Origin: Saprospiraceae bacterium
Lineage (GTDB): Bacteria; Bacteroidota; Bacteroidia; Chitinophagales; Saprospiraceae
Direction: 5' to 3'
Assembly (NCBI GenBank): GCA_016714985.1
Contig: JADKBS010000026.1
Location: 62,001 to 126,000, forward strand
Length of the DNA: 64,000 nt
In this document: positions 19,333 to 28,681 of the stretch, one piece after another
How the letters are laid out: the number at the start of each line of letters is the position of its first letter
How positions within the stretch are numbered: position 1 is the first letter of the stretch
The notes under the pieces: model-generated
Seen by the model: only the letters and a program-made list of their open reading frames with translations
What the model was told of the DNA's origin: nothing
Databases searched by the model: none
Position numbers and translations under genes: made by a program

Positions 19333-21738
19333 ATGTTCCGAAAGATGGCTACAATGCTAGGCTGCATTGCTTGGTGCCTTCTATTGTGGCCGGCACAGCT
19401 CCAGGCTCAAGAGCGCCTCTCTTTTAATTTCGAATATGGAGGTAAATCTTATTCTGGGCAGGTAGAGGTGGATTTGCTCTACCAAAATGCCTCAAAAATT
19501 AAATCCAAGACAATTATTTCAAAAGATGACGGGTCGTGTGTTTTAGCTTTCAACAGCTTAGACATGGACGAAGATTTGCTCAACAATTACCAACCAAAGT
19601 TGGTAGTAAAGCAGACGCACTTGGAGGCAACGGGAAGTTTAGAGATTGAGCCAAACACGAGGTTCATGAAATTGGCCCCAGGCCGTACTATCCGTTTCCC
19701 CGTGCTCGTCAACGGAGATGGGGGTGGCGAGATAAAAATCAAGCAGTTGGCACTGGAATTCACCAATGGCAATGCCCATGAAGAGATAACCGCAACACTA
19801 GAAAATAGGTTTTCTATTTCCGTGAACGTCGTAGGCCAAAGCCAAACAGAGCCCCAGAAAGTTGAAGAATCAACTACCGTGGCTCCCACCGCCCCAAACC
19901 CAACCCCCTCTAGTGCGGATATACTTTGGGAGCAAGAACGAATGCGTGGAGTTGCTGGCATGAAGAGATTTCTCGCAGCTTATAAGAACAACGCCACATA
20001 CAAGAATAAGGCAAAGTTAGCGCTTGTGAATCTGTTCAGAAGAAACAACAAGGATGCAGTGCCTGCGGCCGAGTTGTTTTTGCAGTATTTCCAAAATGAT
20101 GCACTTGCCGCAGAAGCCAGGGACGTGATAGAAAGCCAGGAAAAGATGAAGGAGGCGATTCCCGAGTCTGAGGATTTGCTGGAAAAGGCATTTCGGGAAA
20201 TCATGGCAAACCCAAGCGGGCGAGAAGGGAGGCTGAAGGAATTTATCGAGTCTCACCCTGATTCCAAATGGGCGCAAGCGGCCAAAAAGCACGTTCCAAT
20301 CAAGTTTACTCCCCAAAATCAATCGGACGATGGGCTTAGGTATGAAGTTGTGATGGATTATGCCCTCCGGCCACAAATAGTGGAAATATCCGATTCGGCC
20401 CTGGTTGAGGTAGAAATAGTGGATGGCGTACCTCCTACGCTATACATTAAGTTACTTGAAGAAGGAAACTATTATATCAAACTTCTTGATGATGAAAAAG
20501 ATCCAGCATATTCCGATTTTGAATTGGAACTCGGCAACGTACTGACACTGGTGCAGCTTTTTCCCGTTTTGGCAAACAGTGACACCTTGTACGCCCTACG
20601 TTTGTTAAAAGGCAATCCCCCGTTCCGTATAGATTTTTTCCGCGACAATCAATATGTAGATCATTTCAGCATAAGCAACACTGACACATTACTTGTTTTT
20701 CACCTTGCCGAAATGAAGGAATGGTTAGGTCCTGGCCAGTTTAAGGTGGAGATAGTGGAAGAACGCAGAGGCCTGACCTACTCAGGGGGTACTTTCAAAA
20801 TACCCAGTCGCAAAATACCTTGGTTGCTTATTCTAGCCAGCTTAGCACTGCTAACCATCACTATTTCAGTTAATTTCATTAGGAAAAAACTAAGGCTAAG
20901 GAACTATGAAAAAAAACTAAAAACCCTCCAATCCCAGTCCAATCCGCCATCCCTTACTACAGGGGCGCTCACCACACCCCAATTAATGCACCCCTTGGAA
21001 ATACCAGAAACGGCCACAACTGCCACTGAACCTTTAAATGCTGATGCTATGCCGCAGGCCAGCAACTTAGTCATAAAAAGCCACAAGAAAATGTCCGTTC
21101 AGGGCAATAAGAGCATCCCCACAGAGGCCGATTTTGCACTGCTTTTAAATACGGGGCATTATTTCCAATTCAGTTTGAATCGCCTTTGGCAAGACACAGT
21201 CCTAAGCGATTTATATTTCAGTAAAAACAGCATCCTAAATCTTGACGCCTTTCTCCGCACTCAATACGTTCATGAATTGAGTGAAAAAGAAGGAAGCATC
21301 CCTGAAATTGGCGGCTTTCTACTAGGGAAACATTATCGTTCCGAGGAGGAAGACAGATACCGGGTATTGGTAGAAGAATTTGTGCCAGTAATGCCGCACA
21401 GCAACAATGTTTACAAATTGGAATTCAGCACTTCGGGCATTGTGCAGGAGTTGGGCATGGCACAAGAAAAATTCCCCGACCTGACTTTGGTTGCTTGGTT
21501 CCATACGCATCCTGGGCATGGCCTTTTCTTATCCAGCCCCGACCTTACAATTCATGAAGGTTTTTTCAAAGAAGAATACCAGTTTGCCATGGAAATAGAC
21601 AGTTTGAAAGAAAACCTTGACACGGGTTTTTTTACTCGCCAGAAAAATGGCAGCATGAACAATGCTGCCAATCTGGATGCACAAGCAGCATGGTTTAGCT
21701 GGAGAACAGTAGAACAAGCAGCTCGGGCAATGGCATAA
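19333..21738 (+). CDS. Signal peptide-periplasmic-TM protein with cytosolic JAB/JAMM isopeptidase domain
   Basis: Residues are numbered from an upstream in-frame ATG at 19300; the likely start is ATG 19333, which begins the signal peptide (MFRKMATMLGCIAWCLLLW) and follows AAGGTGG. A periplasmic region includes the helical-repeat module shared with the upstream protein (206-278). A membrane span lies at about 505-527 (KIPWLLILASLALLTITISV), followed by a basic linker. The C-terminal JAB domain (about 630-812) carries a complete JAMM site: Glu669 in IPEIGGFLLG, His735 and His737 in WFHTHPGHG, Ser745 and Asp748 in LFLSSPDLT. JAMM enzymes cleave isopeptide bonds or Ubl precursors. Fusion to an exported sensor-like segment is unusual. 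The topology puts the active site in the cytosol with E1, E2 and Ubl. Confidence 0.88.
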   Translation: MFRKMATMLGCIAWCLLLWPAQLQAQERLSFNFEYGGKSYSGQVEVDLLYQNASKIKSKTIISKDDGSCVLAFNSLDMDEDLLNNYQPKLVVKQTHLEATGSLEIEPNTRFMKLAPGRTIRFPVLVNGDGGGEIKIKQLALEFTNGNAHEEITATLENRFSISVNVVGQSQTEPQKVEESTTVAPTAPNPTPSSADILWEQERMRGVAGMKRFLAAYKNNATYKNKAKLALVNLFRRNNKDAVPAAELFLQYFQNDALAAEARDVIESQEKMKEAIPESEDLLEKAFREIMANPSGREGRLKEFIESHPDSKWAQAAKKHVPIKFTPQNQSDDGLRYEVVMDYALRPQIVEISDSALVEVEIVDGVPPTLYIKLLEEGNYYIKLLDDEKDPAYSDFELELGNVLTLVQLFPVLANSDTLYALRLLKGNPPFRIDFFRDNQYVDHFSISNTDTLLVFHLAEMKEWLGPGQFKVEIVEERRGLTYSGGTFKIPSRKIPWLLILASLALLTITISVNFIRKKLRLRNYEKKLKTLQSQSNPPSLTTGALTTPQLMHPLEIPETATTATEPLNADAMPQASNLVIKSHKKMSVQGNKSIPTEADFALLLNTGHYFQFSLNRLWQDTVLSDLYFSKNSILNLDAFLRTQYVHELSEKEGSIPEIGGFLLGKHYRSEEEDRYRVLVEEFVPVMPHSNNVYKLEFSTSGIVQELGMAQEKFPDLTLVAWFHTHPGHGLFLSSPDLTIHEGFFKEEYQFAMEIDSLKENLDTGFFTRQKNGSMNNAANLDAQAAWFSWRTVEQAARAMA

Positions 21739-21779
21739 TCACCACCTTCTTTAAAAAAACCGGACAAATTGAAGAACTA

Positions 21780-24206
21780 ATGAAGCAACACTTTTCCCTT
21801 ACAGTAAAATTTTTCTTAGCAGCCATTGCCAGTTGCTATTTGGCTCAGCTCACAGCCCAACAGGGGGTGGAGTTGAAAATAGCGGAGCACCAGTTCAACG
21901 ATACTGCAAATGCCATTGAGTTGTACATAAAGGCCTTAGATGCAGGCAATAGCTCCAAGTTGGAAAAAAATGAAATTTTCTTTTTTGAAACATTCGAGAA
22001 TGAAGAAGAAGTGCCACTGGAAATTCGGAAAATTTCAGTGGAAGAAAAAGAGGCTGAATCAAGTATAGAGAAGCAGGACCAATTCACCGTACTTTTTCTT
22101 ACTGCCCTCAACAGGCAGAATGGGGCAAATTTTGACGAGCAGCGCGAGCAACTGATTTCATCATTTTTGAAAATAAGCCTTCCGGCGAGCACAGAATATT
22201 ACCTCGCTGCCTATGGCGATCAGGTGCATTTGCCTCCCAAAAAAATTTCGCCACGCAATAATTGGCAAGGTACGATGTCTGAATTCGCTAAGGTTGCAAC
22301 TAATTCTGACTTGTATGCAGCATTGATAGATGGTGTGCGGTTCTTGAAACCAAAAACAGGGAGACGCATCCTTGTGCTATTGACCGATGGCATTAATGCT
22401 CCAGACATGGTAGCTTATAGCCAGCGGATGGAACTGGCCTATGACAGTACAGATGTAAAATTGATGCTAAGCCAGTTGGACGACAACCTACTTGTGTTCC
22501 CGTTGGGGTTTCAACAACCAAGCACAGATGAAGAAAGGCTAAAATCCATATCGGACGCTACCCCCAGCAAACTGGATACCTTCAGCGTGGGCAACGAAGT
22601 GCCGGGAAGCCTTGCCAATCTGCTTTACACCAAGCGCAATATCATTTACAACAACCTTGTCCAACTGGATCCCAACCCTTCCCACAAAATATATAGAGGC
22701 GAGAAACGGAAAATAAAAGTGTTATGGAATGGACAGGAATTGGTTTATGATATGTCCTCTATAGGTTCCGACGAATCACCAATGATGGACCTACTCGACA
22801 AGGACTACGCTTCATGGCAAGCATGGCTTTTAAGGTTTTTGATTGGCCTGGCCCTTGTCGGTGCAGCTTTGGCCATGATGGTCTGGCTGGTGCCGTGGTC
22901 GCGGGAACTTTCCTTTCGCAAACGCTACATAGTACCCTATAAGTCGAAAGAAGGCATCAGGAAAAGGGATCCATTGTCAGGGGAGGTTTTTCAAGAGGGT
23001 GAGTTGGTGGTGGTAAAATGCCCCCATGTCACCTCCTCGCTAAATACTTGGGAATATGTAGGCAAAAAATGCCCCCAATACCCGCGATGCCTGAACTTCG
23101 ACCCCCCGTGTGCGGGACATGGTGCTCCCCAATCCCTTGATCGCTTTAACTCTATGACGGGAATCTTCCGTCGCCTCAACTGGCTCTGGTACGGCATGTT
23201 AGGTGGGCTGATTGCATGGAGCATATTGGGGTTTTTCAGGCTCGTGGCTTTCGATTGGTATTTTTCCTTGATACAAGGATGGTTTCGTCAGGGGTCTCAG
23301 ATAGAAGAGCAGTTACTAGACCGTTTCATAAGCAACCTAGCCAATGACCTTATTTTGGGTGCAGCACTTGGCACTGGCATTTGCTTGGCGCTCTCATTCA
23401 TTGAAGAAAAAAGCCAGCCGCGGCGTTTTTCTTGGTGGAGGTTGCTTTTGCGCACAGTTAGTGGCATCATCGTCAGCTTGCTGGTTTTTTTAGTTGGATT
23501 CTACTTACAATACGCCAACGTCTTGCCCAACCATTTGGTTGCAGGACTTGTCACTTGGGCACTTTTCGGAACCGCCATGGGCACCGTAATGTCAGTTGGG
23601 TCTAGTATCTCGTTGTGGCGCGGCATCTTAGGCGGTGTCATTGCCTCATTGTTGGCTTGGGCAGTTTATCTTTTGTTGCTCGAACGCGTGTTTGTCAATG
23701 ATTATCCGTTGGCAAAGCTCATCAGTTTGCTGGCGCTCGGTGGAATTTTTGGAATCACATTAGTTACCATCGTCAGCGCCTTGGAAGACTTTGAACTCGA
23801 ATATATATCACCAGAAGCCTTCCGCCAGACCAATCCCATCAGCAAATGGCTCAAAAAAAATATTGATGTATTCATCGGTACCGAAGAGGGTAGCTACGTG
23901 TATGTGAAATGGTCGGACGAAAAAGTACAGCCACGCCATGCTCGGCTTCATTTCAAAAAAGGCGTGGTGTACATAGAGCCGCGGGCAGAAACGCTGTTAA
24001 ACGGGAACGTGTTGCCGCTAAACCGCAGCACACCCATACAGGATGGCGATTTGATACAACTGGGTAAGGAAAGCATAAGCCGTATGCGATTCCGTGAACG
24101 GCGGAAGACTACCCTCCCGCCCAGGCAGGATTCCAAAGGGGGGGCTGTGTTCAATATGCCTACAGACCCCGAAGTTGGTGGGCCAAAATTCAAGATTAAC
24201 CGGTAA
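21780..24206 (+). CDS. vWA - TM - RING-like - multi-TM - FHA membrane protein (candidate E3/scaffold)
   Basis: After a signal peptide (1-26), residues 100-300 form a vWA-like domain (DLYAALIDGVRFLKPKTG, ILVLLTDG). The first MIDAS DxSxS is not intact, so metal binding is doubtful. A membrane span (about 347-373) leads into a cytosolic segment with a Cys/His cluster. Cys414 and His416 (VVVKCPH), Cys431 and Cys437 (KKCPQYPRC), Cys444 and His447 follow a PLSGEVFQEGELVVV strand, as in prokaryotic RING/treble-clef domains. Six further spans follow between about 465 and 667. An FHA-like domain (about 695-770) has FIGTEEGSYVYV, PRHARLHF and LLNGNVLPL motifs. Positive charges (QPRRFSWWR, ISLWRG) support cytosolic RING and FHA. 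It ends the ubiquitin-like operon and is the best E3 candidate. The RING call is by pattern. Confidence 0.75.
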   Translation: MKQHFSLTVKFFLAAIASCYLAQLTAQQGVELKIAEHQFNDTANAIELYIKALDAGNSSKLEKNEIFFFETFENEEEVPLEIRKISVEEKEAESSIEKQDQFTVLFLTALNRQNGANFDEQREQLISSFLKISLPASTEYYLAAYGDQVHLPPKKISPRNNWQGTMSEFAKVATNSDLYAALIDGVRFLKPKTGRRILVLLTDGINAPDMVAYSQRMELAYDSTDVKLMLSQLDDNLLVFPLGFQQPSTDEERLKSISDATPSKLDTFSVGNEVPGSLANLLYTKRNIIYNNLVQLDPNPSHKIYRGEKRKIKVLWNGQELVYDMSSIGSDESPMMDLLDKDYASWQAWLLRFLIGLALVGAALAMMVWLVPWSRELSFRKRYIVPYKSKEGIRKRDPLSGEVFQEGELVVVKCPHVTSSLNTWEYVGKKCPQYPRCLNFDPPCAGHGAPQSLDRFNSMTGIFRRLNWLWYGMLGGLIAWSILGFFRLVAFDWYFSLIQGWFRQGSQIEEQLLDRFISNLANDLILGAALGTGICLALSFIEEKSQPRRFSWWRLLLRTVSGIIVSLLVFLVGFYLQYANVLPNHLVAGLVTWALFGTAMGTVMSVGSSISLWRGILGGVIASLLAWAVYLLLLERVFVNDYPLAKLISLLALGGIFGITLVTIVSALEDFELEYISPEAFRQTNPISKWLKKNIDVFIGTEEGSYVYVKWSDEKVQPRHARLHFKKGVVYIEPRAETLLNGNVLPLNRSTPIQDGDLIQLGKESISRMRFRERRKTTLPPRQDSKGGAVFNMPTDPEVGGPKFKINR

Positions 24207-24284
24207 AAGGGATTGTAGCCAAAAGACTCATTGTTTCAAATAAGTGATCTTTCGGCTATTGTTTGTCTTTGAAACGAATTACCT

Positions 24285-25964
24285 ATGAAAAAATTCACCT
24301 TTTCAATCCGGGCATTATGGCCAAAAGCGTGGGTAGTTTTGTGCTTGGGTTTCTTTAGTATGCCCAGCACTACCACTGCATCTACTTCGTCACCATGCTT
24401 TGGCATGGCGATAGTTAACACACAGGGGGTCTCTTGCCATGAAGCTGCGAATGGTGCCTGTGTATTGCAGATTACGCAACCAGAGATAGGAGCATGTAGT
24501 TGCACCAATATATCCGTATTGACTTTGGAATTACTGACACCCAACAATACCGTGGCCGCCACCAAAACCGTGGAGCCGACGTCACCACCAATCACTTTCC
24601 CTATCACGGTAGATTTCACCTTGCTTCAAGGTGGGACATATCATTTACGGCTAACGGTGGGCACCAACGGCTGCATAGAAATACTGCCTGCTGATATCAT
24701 TATCGAAGAACCTGATGCAATCCAAATCTCGATGACTCCTACCAGCACCCCGTGCGAAGGAGGCAGCAATGGCACCATGCAGGTCAATGCCACGGGCGAA
24801 CACCCCCCTTTTGACTTTCATCTTTCAACAGGTGAAACCGAAGCAGATGTCAACGCCTACACCTTTACTGGTTTGGCAGCCGGGGCCTATAGCGTCACCG
24901 TCACCGATGCCACCGGATGTACAGCCACCTCGTCAAAAACGGTAGGATTCCAGTTCCCGGAAATACAGGCCACCCTTGCGCTCGAGCAGATAACCTGCCC
25001 CGGTGGAAGCGATGGGATGGTGACCTTCAGTAACCTTAGCGGCGGTGGCAATTCCGCCGATTATGCTTTTCTTGGAGCAATGAATAACCTCACTGCCGGG
25101 AACCATACCGTAATAGTTACCAATACCGCTACAGGGTGCCAACGCAGTTTCAGCTTTGCCATCACACAGCCGCCGCCAATTATCCTGCAAACCTCTGTTC
25201 AAGATGTTTCGTGCCCCGGCCAAAGTGATGGTTCTGTTAGTGCCACAGTTTCTGGTGGCAACGGAGATTTTGTTTTCCTCTGGAATACCGGAGATAAGAC
25301 ACCAACTGTCACAGGGCTTCCTGCCGGAATGTACAGCATAGTCGTGTCAGATAGTGAAGGCTGCACTGCCCAGCATGGCAACCTGCTTATCTCACAACCT
25401 GACACCTTCGATTTTACCTTTCAAACCAATAGCCCAGTCCCGTCTGGAAGCCTGGCAGTGGTGTCCCTCATCACGTCGTCATCATCCATAGACGAATTTG
25501 AATGGGAGTTGGTCGCCCAATTCAACATTGAAGGCAATCAGGTGGGCGAGCAAGGCACGTCCCAGCAGACGATAGAAGCGACCTTCCAACTAGCTTCGAA
25601 CCAAACCAGCGGGACCGTAACCTATGAGGTGACGCCAGTGTACAGTGCCTCCTGCAAAGGCATACCCAAGCAGGTCACAGTGTTGATACAACCTGATGTT
25701 GAGGTTTTTATCCCAGAAGTTTTCACTCCGAACAACGATGGAACGAATGATTCTTGGCAGGTAATCCTACCATTGGATGCCAGCGAAGGCAAGGTCAGCG
25801 TTTACAACCGGTCGGGCGGCAAGGTATATGAAGGGGCTTCAGGTCTGAATTGGGATGCCACCAATTGCCCCGATGGCGTCTATTTTTACACGGTTCATTA
25901 CCAACGGAACGGAAAGGATGTGTCAATGAAGGGTGCGGTTACGGTGCTTAGAAGCACTCATTGA
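24285..25964 (+). CDS. T9SS-exported SprB-repeat surface protein
   Basis: The 559-residue protein begins with a long signal region (about 1-36). It then has SprB-like repeats: PTSTPCEGGSNGTMQVN, ITCPGGSDGMVTFSN and VSCPGQSDGSVSATVSG starts, with YSVTVTDATGCTA-type ends. A further beta domain precedes the T9SS type-B C-terminal domain (VFTPNNDGTNDSWQV, then NCPDGVYFYTVHYQ and a final basic TVLRSTH). A PorP-like gene follows 60 bases later, repeating the substrate-PorP arrangement seen at 10182-14886. It starts 78 bases after the FHA protein and could be co-transcribed with the ubiquitin-like operon. Role: gliding or adhesion surface protein. Confidence 0.85.
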   Translation: MKKFTFSIRALWPKAWVVLCLGFFSMPSTTTASTSSPCFGMAIVNTQGVSCHEAANGACVLQITQPEIGACSCTNISVLTLELLTPNNTVAATKTVEPTSPPITFPITVDFTLLQGGTYHLRLTVGTNGCIEILPADIIIEEPDAIQISMTPTSTPCEGGSNGTMQVNATGEHPPFDFHLSTGETEADVNAYTFTGLAAGAYSVTVTDATGCTATSSKTVGFQFPEIQATLALEQITCPGGSDGMVTFSNLSGGGNSADYAFLGAMNNLTAGNHTVIVTNTATGCQRSFSFAITQPPPIILQTSVQDVSCPGQSDGSVSATVSGGNGDFVFLWNTGDKTPTVTGLPAGMYSIVVSDSEGCTAQHGNLLISQPDTFDFTFQTNSPVPSGSLAVVSLITSSSSIDEFEWELVAQFNIEGNQVGEQGTSQQTIEATFQLASNQTSGTVTYEVTPVYSASCKGIPKQVTVLIQPDVEVFIPEVFTPNNDGTNDSWQVILPLDASEGKVSVYNRSGGKVYEGASGLNWDATNCPDGVYFYTVHYQRNGKDVSMKGAVTVLRSTH

Positions 25965-26024
25965 CCCATTTACTATAGGTGTCGTCATTTTACCGTTTTA
26001 ATTTTCTTTTCAACCATCCATGTC

Positions 26025-27984
26025 ATGAAAAAAAGGCTAACCCTTATCCCTGCTTCAATATTTTTCCTATTGATTGGTTCGTCCATTATGGCTCAGCAAG
26101 TCCCTTATCTTTATACATATTCCTTGCAGCCGGGTCAGTTCAACCCAGCAGCCCAGGGTATAGGAGGGGGAGGTATCGGAATAGTCTATCGCCAGCAGTT
26201 CATGGATTTGCCATCAGCAGAACGGCCTCAGACCTTGGCGTTTAACGCCGACCTTTCTTCACTGCTCAAATCGGAACGCATTGGCCTTGGGATTTTACTG
26301 TTGGGCGACGATGCGCATACCCTTCGGCGCACCCAAGCCAGGCTTTTTCGCTTATCATTTGATGCCCACCCAAAATAGGTTCCAGATGTCGCTCGGCGTC
26401 ATGGCTGGGTTCCTTGGCCACCGCTTTGACTTCAACGACAAACGCGTGAACGATCTTGACGATTTAGCACTTTTTAACGGGGTCTATTCCAAGCGCCAAT
26501 TTGAGGGAGGCTTTGGCCTTGTTGCCAAATATCTTCACAACGAGCGCACTGCCATGTTTTTTCACTTGGTTCTGCCACAAATTTTTTCAAAGACTTTGGC
26601 CATCCAGCGAGCAGGGGCCACGGACGCCGCCAGCTATGGGCTGCTCCCGCATGTTACTGCTTTGGCAGGATTCCGTAAGGAGTGGTCCGGTATTGCCATC
26701 GAGCCTTCCGCAGTATGGCGGGAATCGGTAAAAAAGAAACAGAAAGCAGGTACCCTCGACCTGAACCTAATGCTGCACCTGCTTGAAAAAGATAGGTTGT
26801 CCCTTGGCGGTGGGTGGCGGACAGACGAGGGAGGACCGCATTTCATATTGGGAGTAAAGCCCATGGAAAACTTGCGGATTACGGGCGTATTGTCCACCCA
26901 CAGCGCTCTTGGATACTCCGGTGAAGTGGGAATACACTACCTGCCTTCGCAAAAAAACTGCGGGAACAGCGTTACCACCGAAGAGGCCGGCATTGACGAG
27001 GCATACGCCTCGGTATCCGAAGCGCAAAGTGCAGCTTTTAACATCGCTACAAATACTTGGGACAAGCTGGCAATTGCCAACTCGCACAGCAAGCAGGCGC
27101 AGGCCACCTCCGATATGGAAGAAAAGGATGAGCGATTGGAAAAAGCCGGACAATACATTGCGCTGGCTGAGGAAGCTTTAAAAAAAATAAAAACACAAGC
27201 CACCGAGAGTGTTACGGCCCTGAGCAATGCAGAAAAACACATAGGTCAGGCAAAGGCTTTGAACAAAAAACCATGCAATGCTGACAAACTGCCGCAAATA
27301 CGAACCCTGAACAATGAAACCATAAAAATAGAATATACCCTTTCTTCTCAAATCGCCGAGGCAAAAGCCACCATGGAAAGCGTGCGCCTCTCGCTGGATG
27401 TTACACACTGGATAAAAAACGGTGAAGCGAAAAAACTGGAAAAATACTACTCGGGGGAACTTAAAAGGCAGGCAGATTTGCCTGATGAAGTTCGACTAGC
27501 CAGCGTGACAGATATGGGAACCAAAATGAAGTTTGCCTATGAATTTCCTGACCAAGCAGAAGAGTATTCGCTTGATCGTGCTACGATGCAAAAGCCTAAG
27601 ACTTTTGCCATCTATTTTGCATCGGTCATTGCCAACCTGGCCAAAAAAGGTGTGCAGGTGGAGGCTATCGAGATAGAAGGGGCTATCCAGTACAGCGAAC
27701 AGGGTGCGAAATTTGGGATTGGGAAAATGTATGAAGGGGAATATGGAAGCAAAGTAAAAATAGAACACCGATTCAATAAAAGCACCTCAAAAGCTATCAA
27801 TTGCGAAAACGGAAAGTCCATCACTTTCTTAGAACTGGTGGCCCTGAAAGCATTTGGACTGAGGAATTACTTATCGGGGAATACAAAAGTGGCGGCTGAA
27901 AAAATCTCAATAGAAATCACAGCGCCCAACCCCGACATTGACTACTCCTTGCTAACCAGGGTGGTTTTGGTCGTGAAAAAATAA
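26025..27984 (+). CDS. PorP/SprF-like protein fused to a helical and C-terminal beta domain, one frameshift
   Basis: The N-terminal part has a signal peptide and the PorP/SprF start (QVPYLYTYSLQPGQFNPAAQG). The first frame stops at 26378. Deleting one T from the five-T run at about 26343-26347 joins ARLFAYHLMPTQNRFQMSLG and continues to 27984. After the barrel region (to about 26950) comes a long charged helical segment (about 26980-27420). A C-terminal domain of about 170 residues has VEAIEIEGAIQYSEQG and a later LELVALKAFGLRNYLSG, faintly like an OmpA-type peptidoglycan-binding domain. PorP fusions of that kind are known in Bacteroidota. Its partner is probably the T9SS protein just upstream. 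The frameshift may be a sequencing error or an inactivating mutation. Confidence 0.7.
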
Positions 27985-27997
27985 CATGGCCAAGTAT

Positions 27998-28681
27998 TCA
28001 CTGTTTAATGCTTTGTACCTGTTCGGCAATGATGGTTAAAGAAGCACTCAGTTCTTCCTTGGCAGATTTGTTTTTACCGATGATGCCATTACCGATTTTG
28101 GGGAGGATTTCTTTTCGGATTGTGTTCGTTTCTGCCATTATTTTTTCCACCTGGGCATTATAGTTTTTTCCGCCGCCATTGTCCTTTCCTGCTGATGCAG
28201 CCATTGCTGCCCGCAGCTTGTTGAGTTCTTTCTCGCAGTCTTTCTGATTGGATTCCAAATCTTTGGTTTTTGCATCGGTAGCAGCAGCATCTTTTGCTTT
28301 TTCCAAGTCTTTTTTCTCTTGTTCCAGTACTTTTTGCAGGTCTTTTAATTCATCGGTAGCACCCTCCATCGCCTTTTTTTTCATGTCCCCAATTTGCTTG
28401 GTGAGCTTTAAATTATACAAGTGTGCATATTTATCCAGATAATTCATTCCTGATTTCATGGCTATGTCGAGCGTGTCGGAATTAGAGTATTCGTTCTCCA
28501 GCACCCTAAATGCTTTGTTCAAGTCTCCATTAATATCTATCAAAGCCATTTCCAAATTGTTGAAACTATTCAAATCATCACCTGCAATACTTCCCAATTT
28601 TGTAGTCACCTCATCATACTTGACCTCGTAAGCTGCAATCAAGGAATCGGTTTGATGGAAAAATCGCTGTATATCGCCCAT
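27998..28681 (-). CDS. Coiled-coil protein, probable C-terminal part of a TssO-like T6SS component
   Basis: The 227 residues are predicted almost wholly alpha-helical and coiled-coil, with Lys/Glu-rich heptads (LQKVLEQEKKDLEKAKDAA, KDCEKELNKLRAAM). The start ATG lies within the end of the preceding membrane-protein frame, five bases after GGAG in AAGGAGAAAAAATGG. That fits translational coupling, or a -1 slip on the six-A run, which would fuse it to the upstream membrane segment. An N-terminal membrane helix followed by coiled coil is the layout of TssO, a membrane component of Bacteroidota T6SSiii. The rest of that system lies 10 kb away, and no other TssO candidate is present in the window. 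Assignment is by architecture only. Confidence 0.55.
   Translation of the reverse strand: MGDIQRFFHQTDSLIAAYEVKYDEVTTKLGSIAGDDLNSFNNLEMALIDINGDLNKAFRVLENEYSNSDTLDIAMKSGMNYLDKYAHLYNLKLTKQIGDMKKKAMEGATDELKDLQKVLEQEKKDLEKAKDAAATDAKTKDLESNQKDCEKELNKLRAAMAASAGKDNGGGKNYNAQVEKIMAETNTIRKEILPKIGNGIIGKNKSAKEELSASLTIIAEQVQSIKQ

Noticed and set aside
21780..24206. TssR-like T6SS component because of its vWA domain
   Set aside because: It lies at the end of the Ub operon and carries a RING-like cluster, multiple spans and FHA; no TssR features beyond vWA were recognised.
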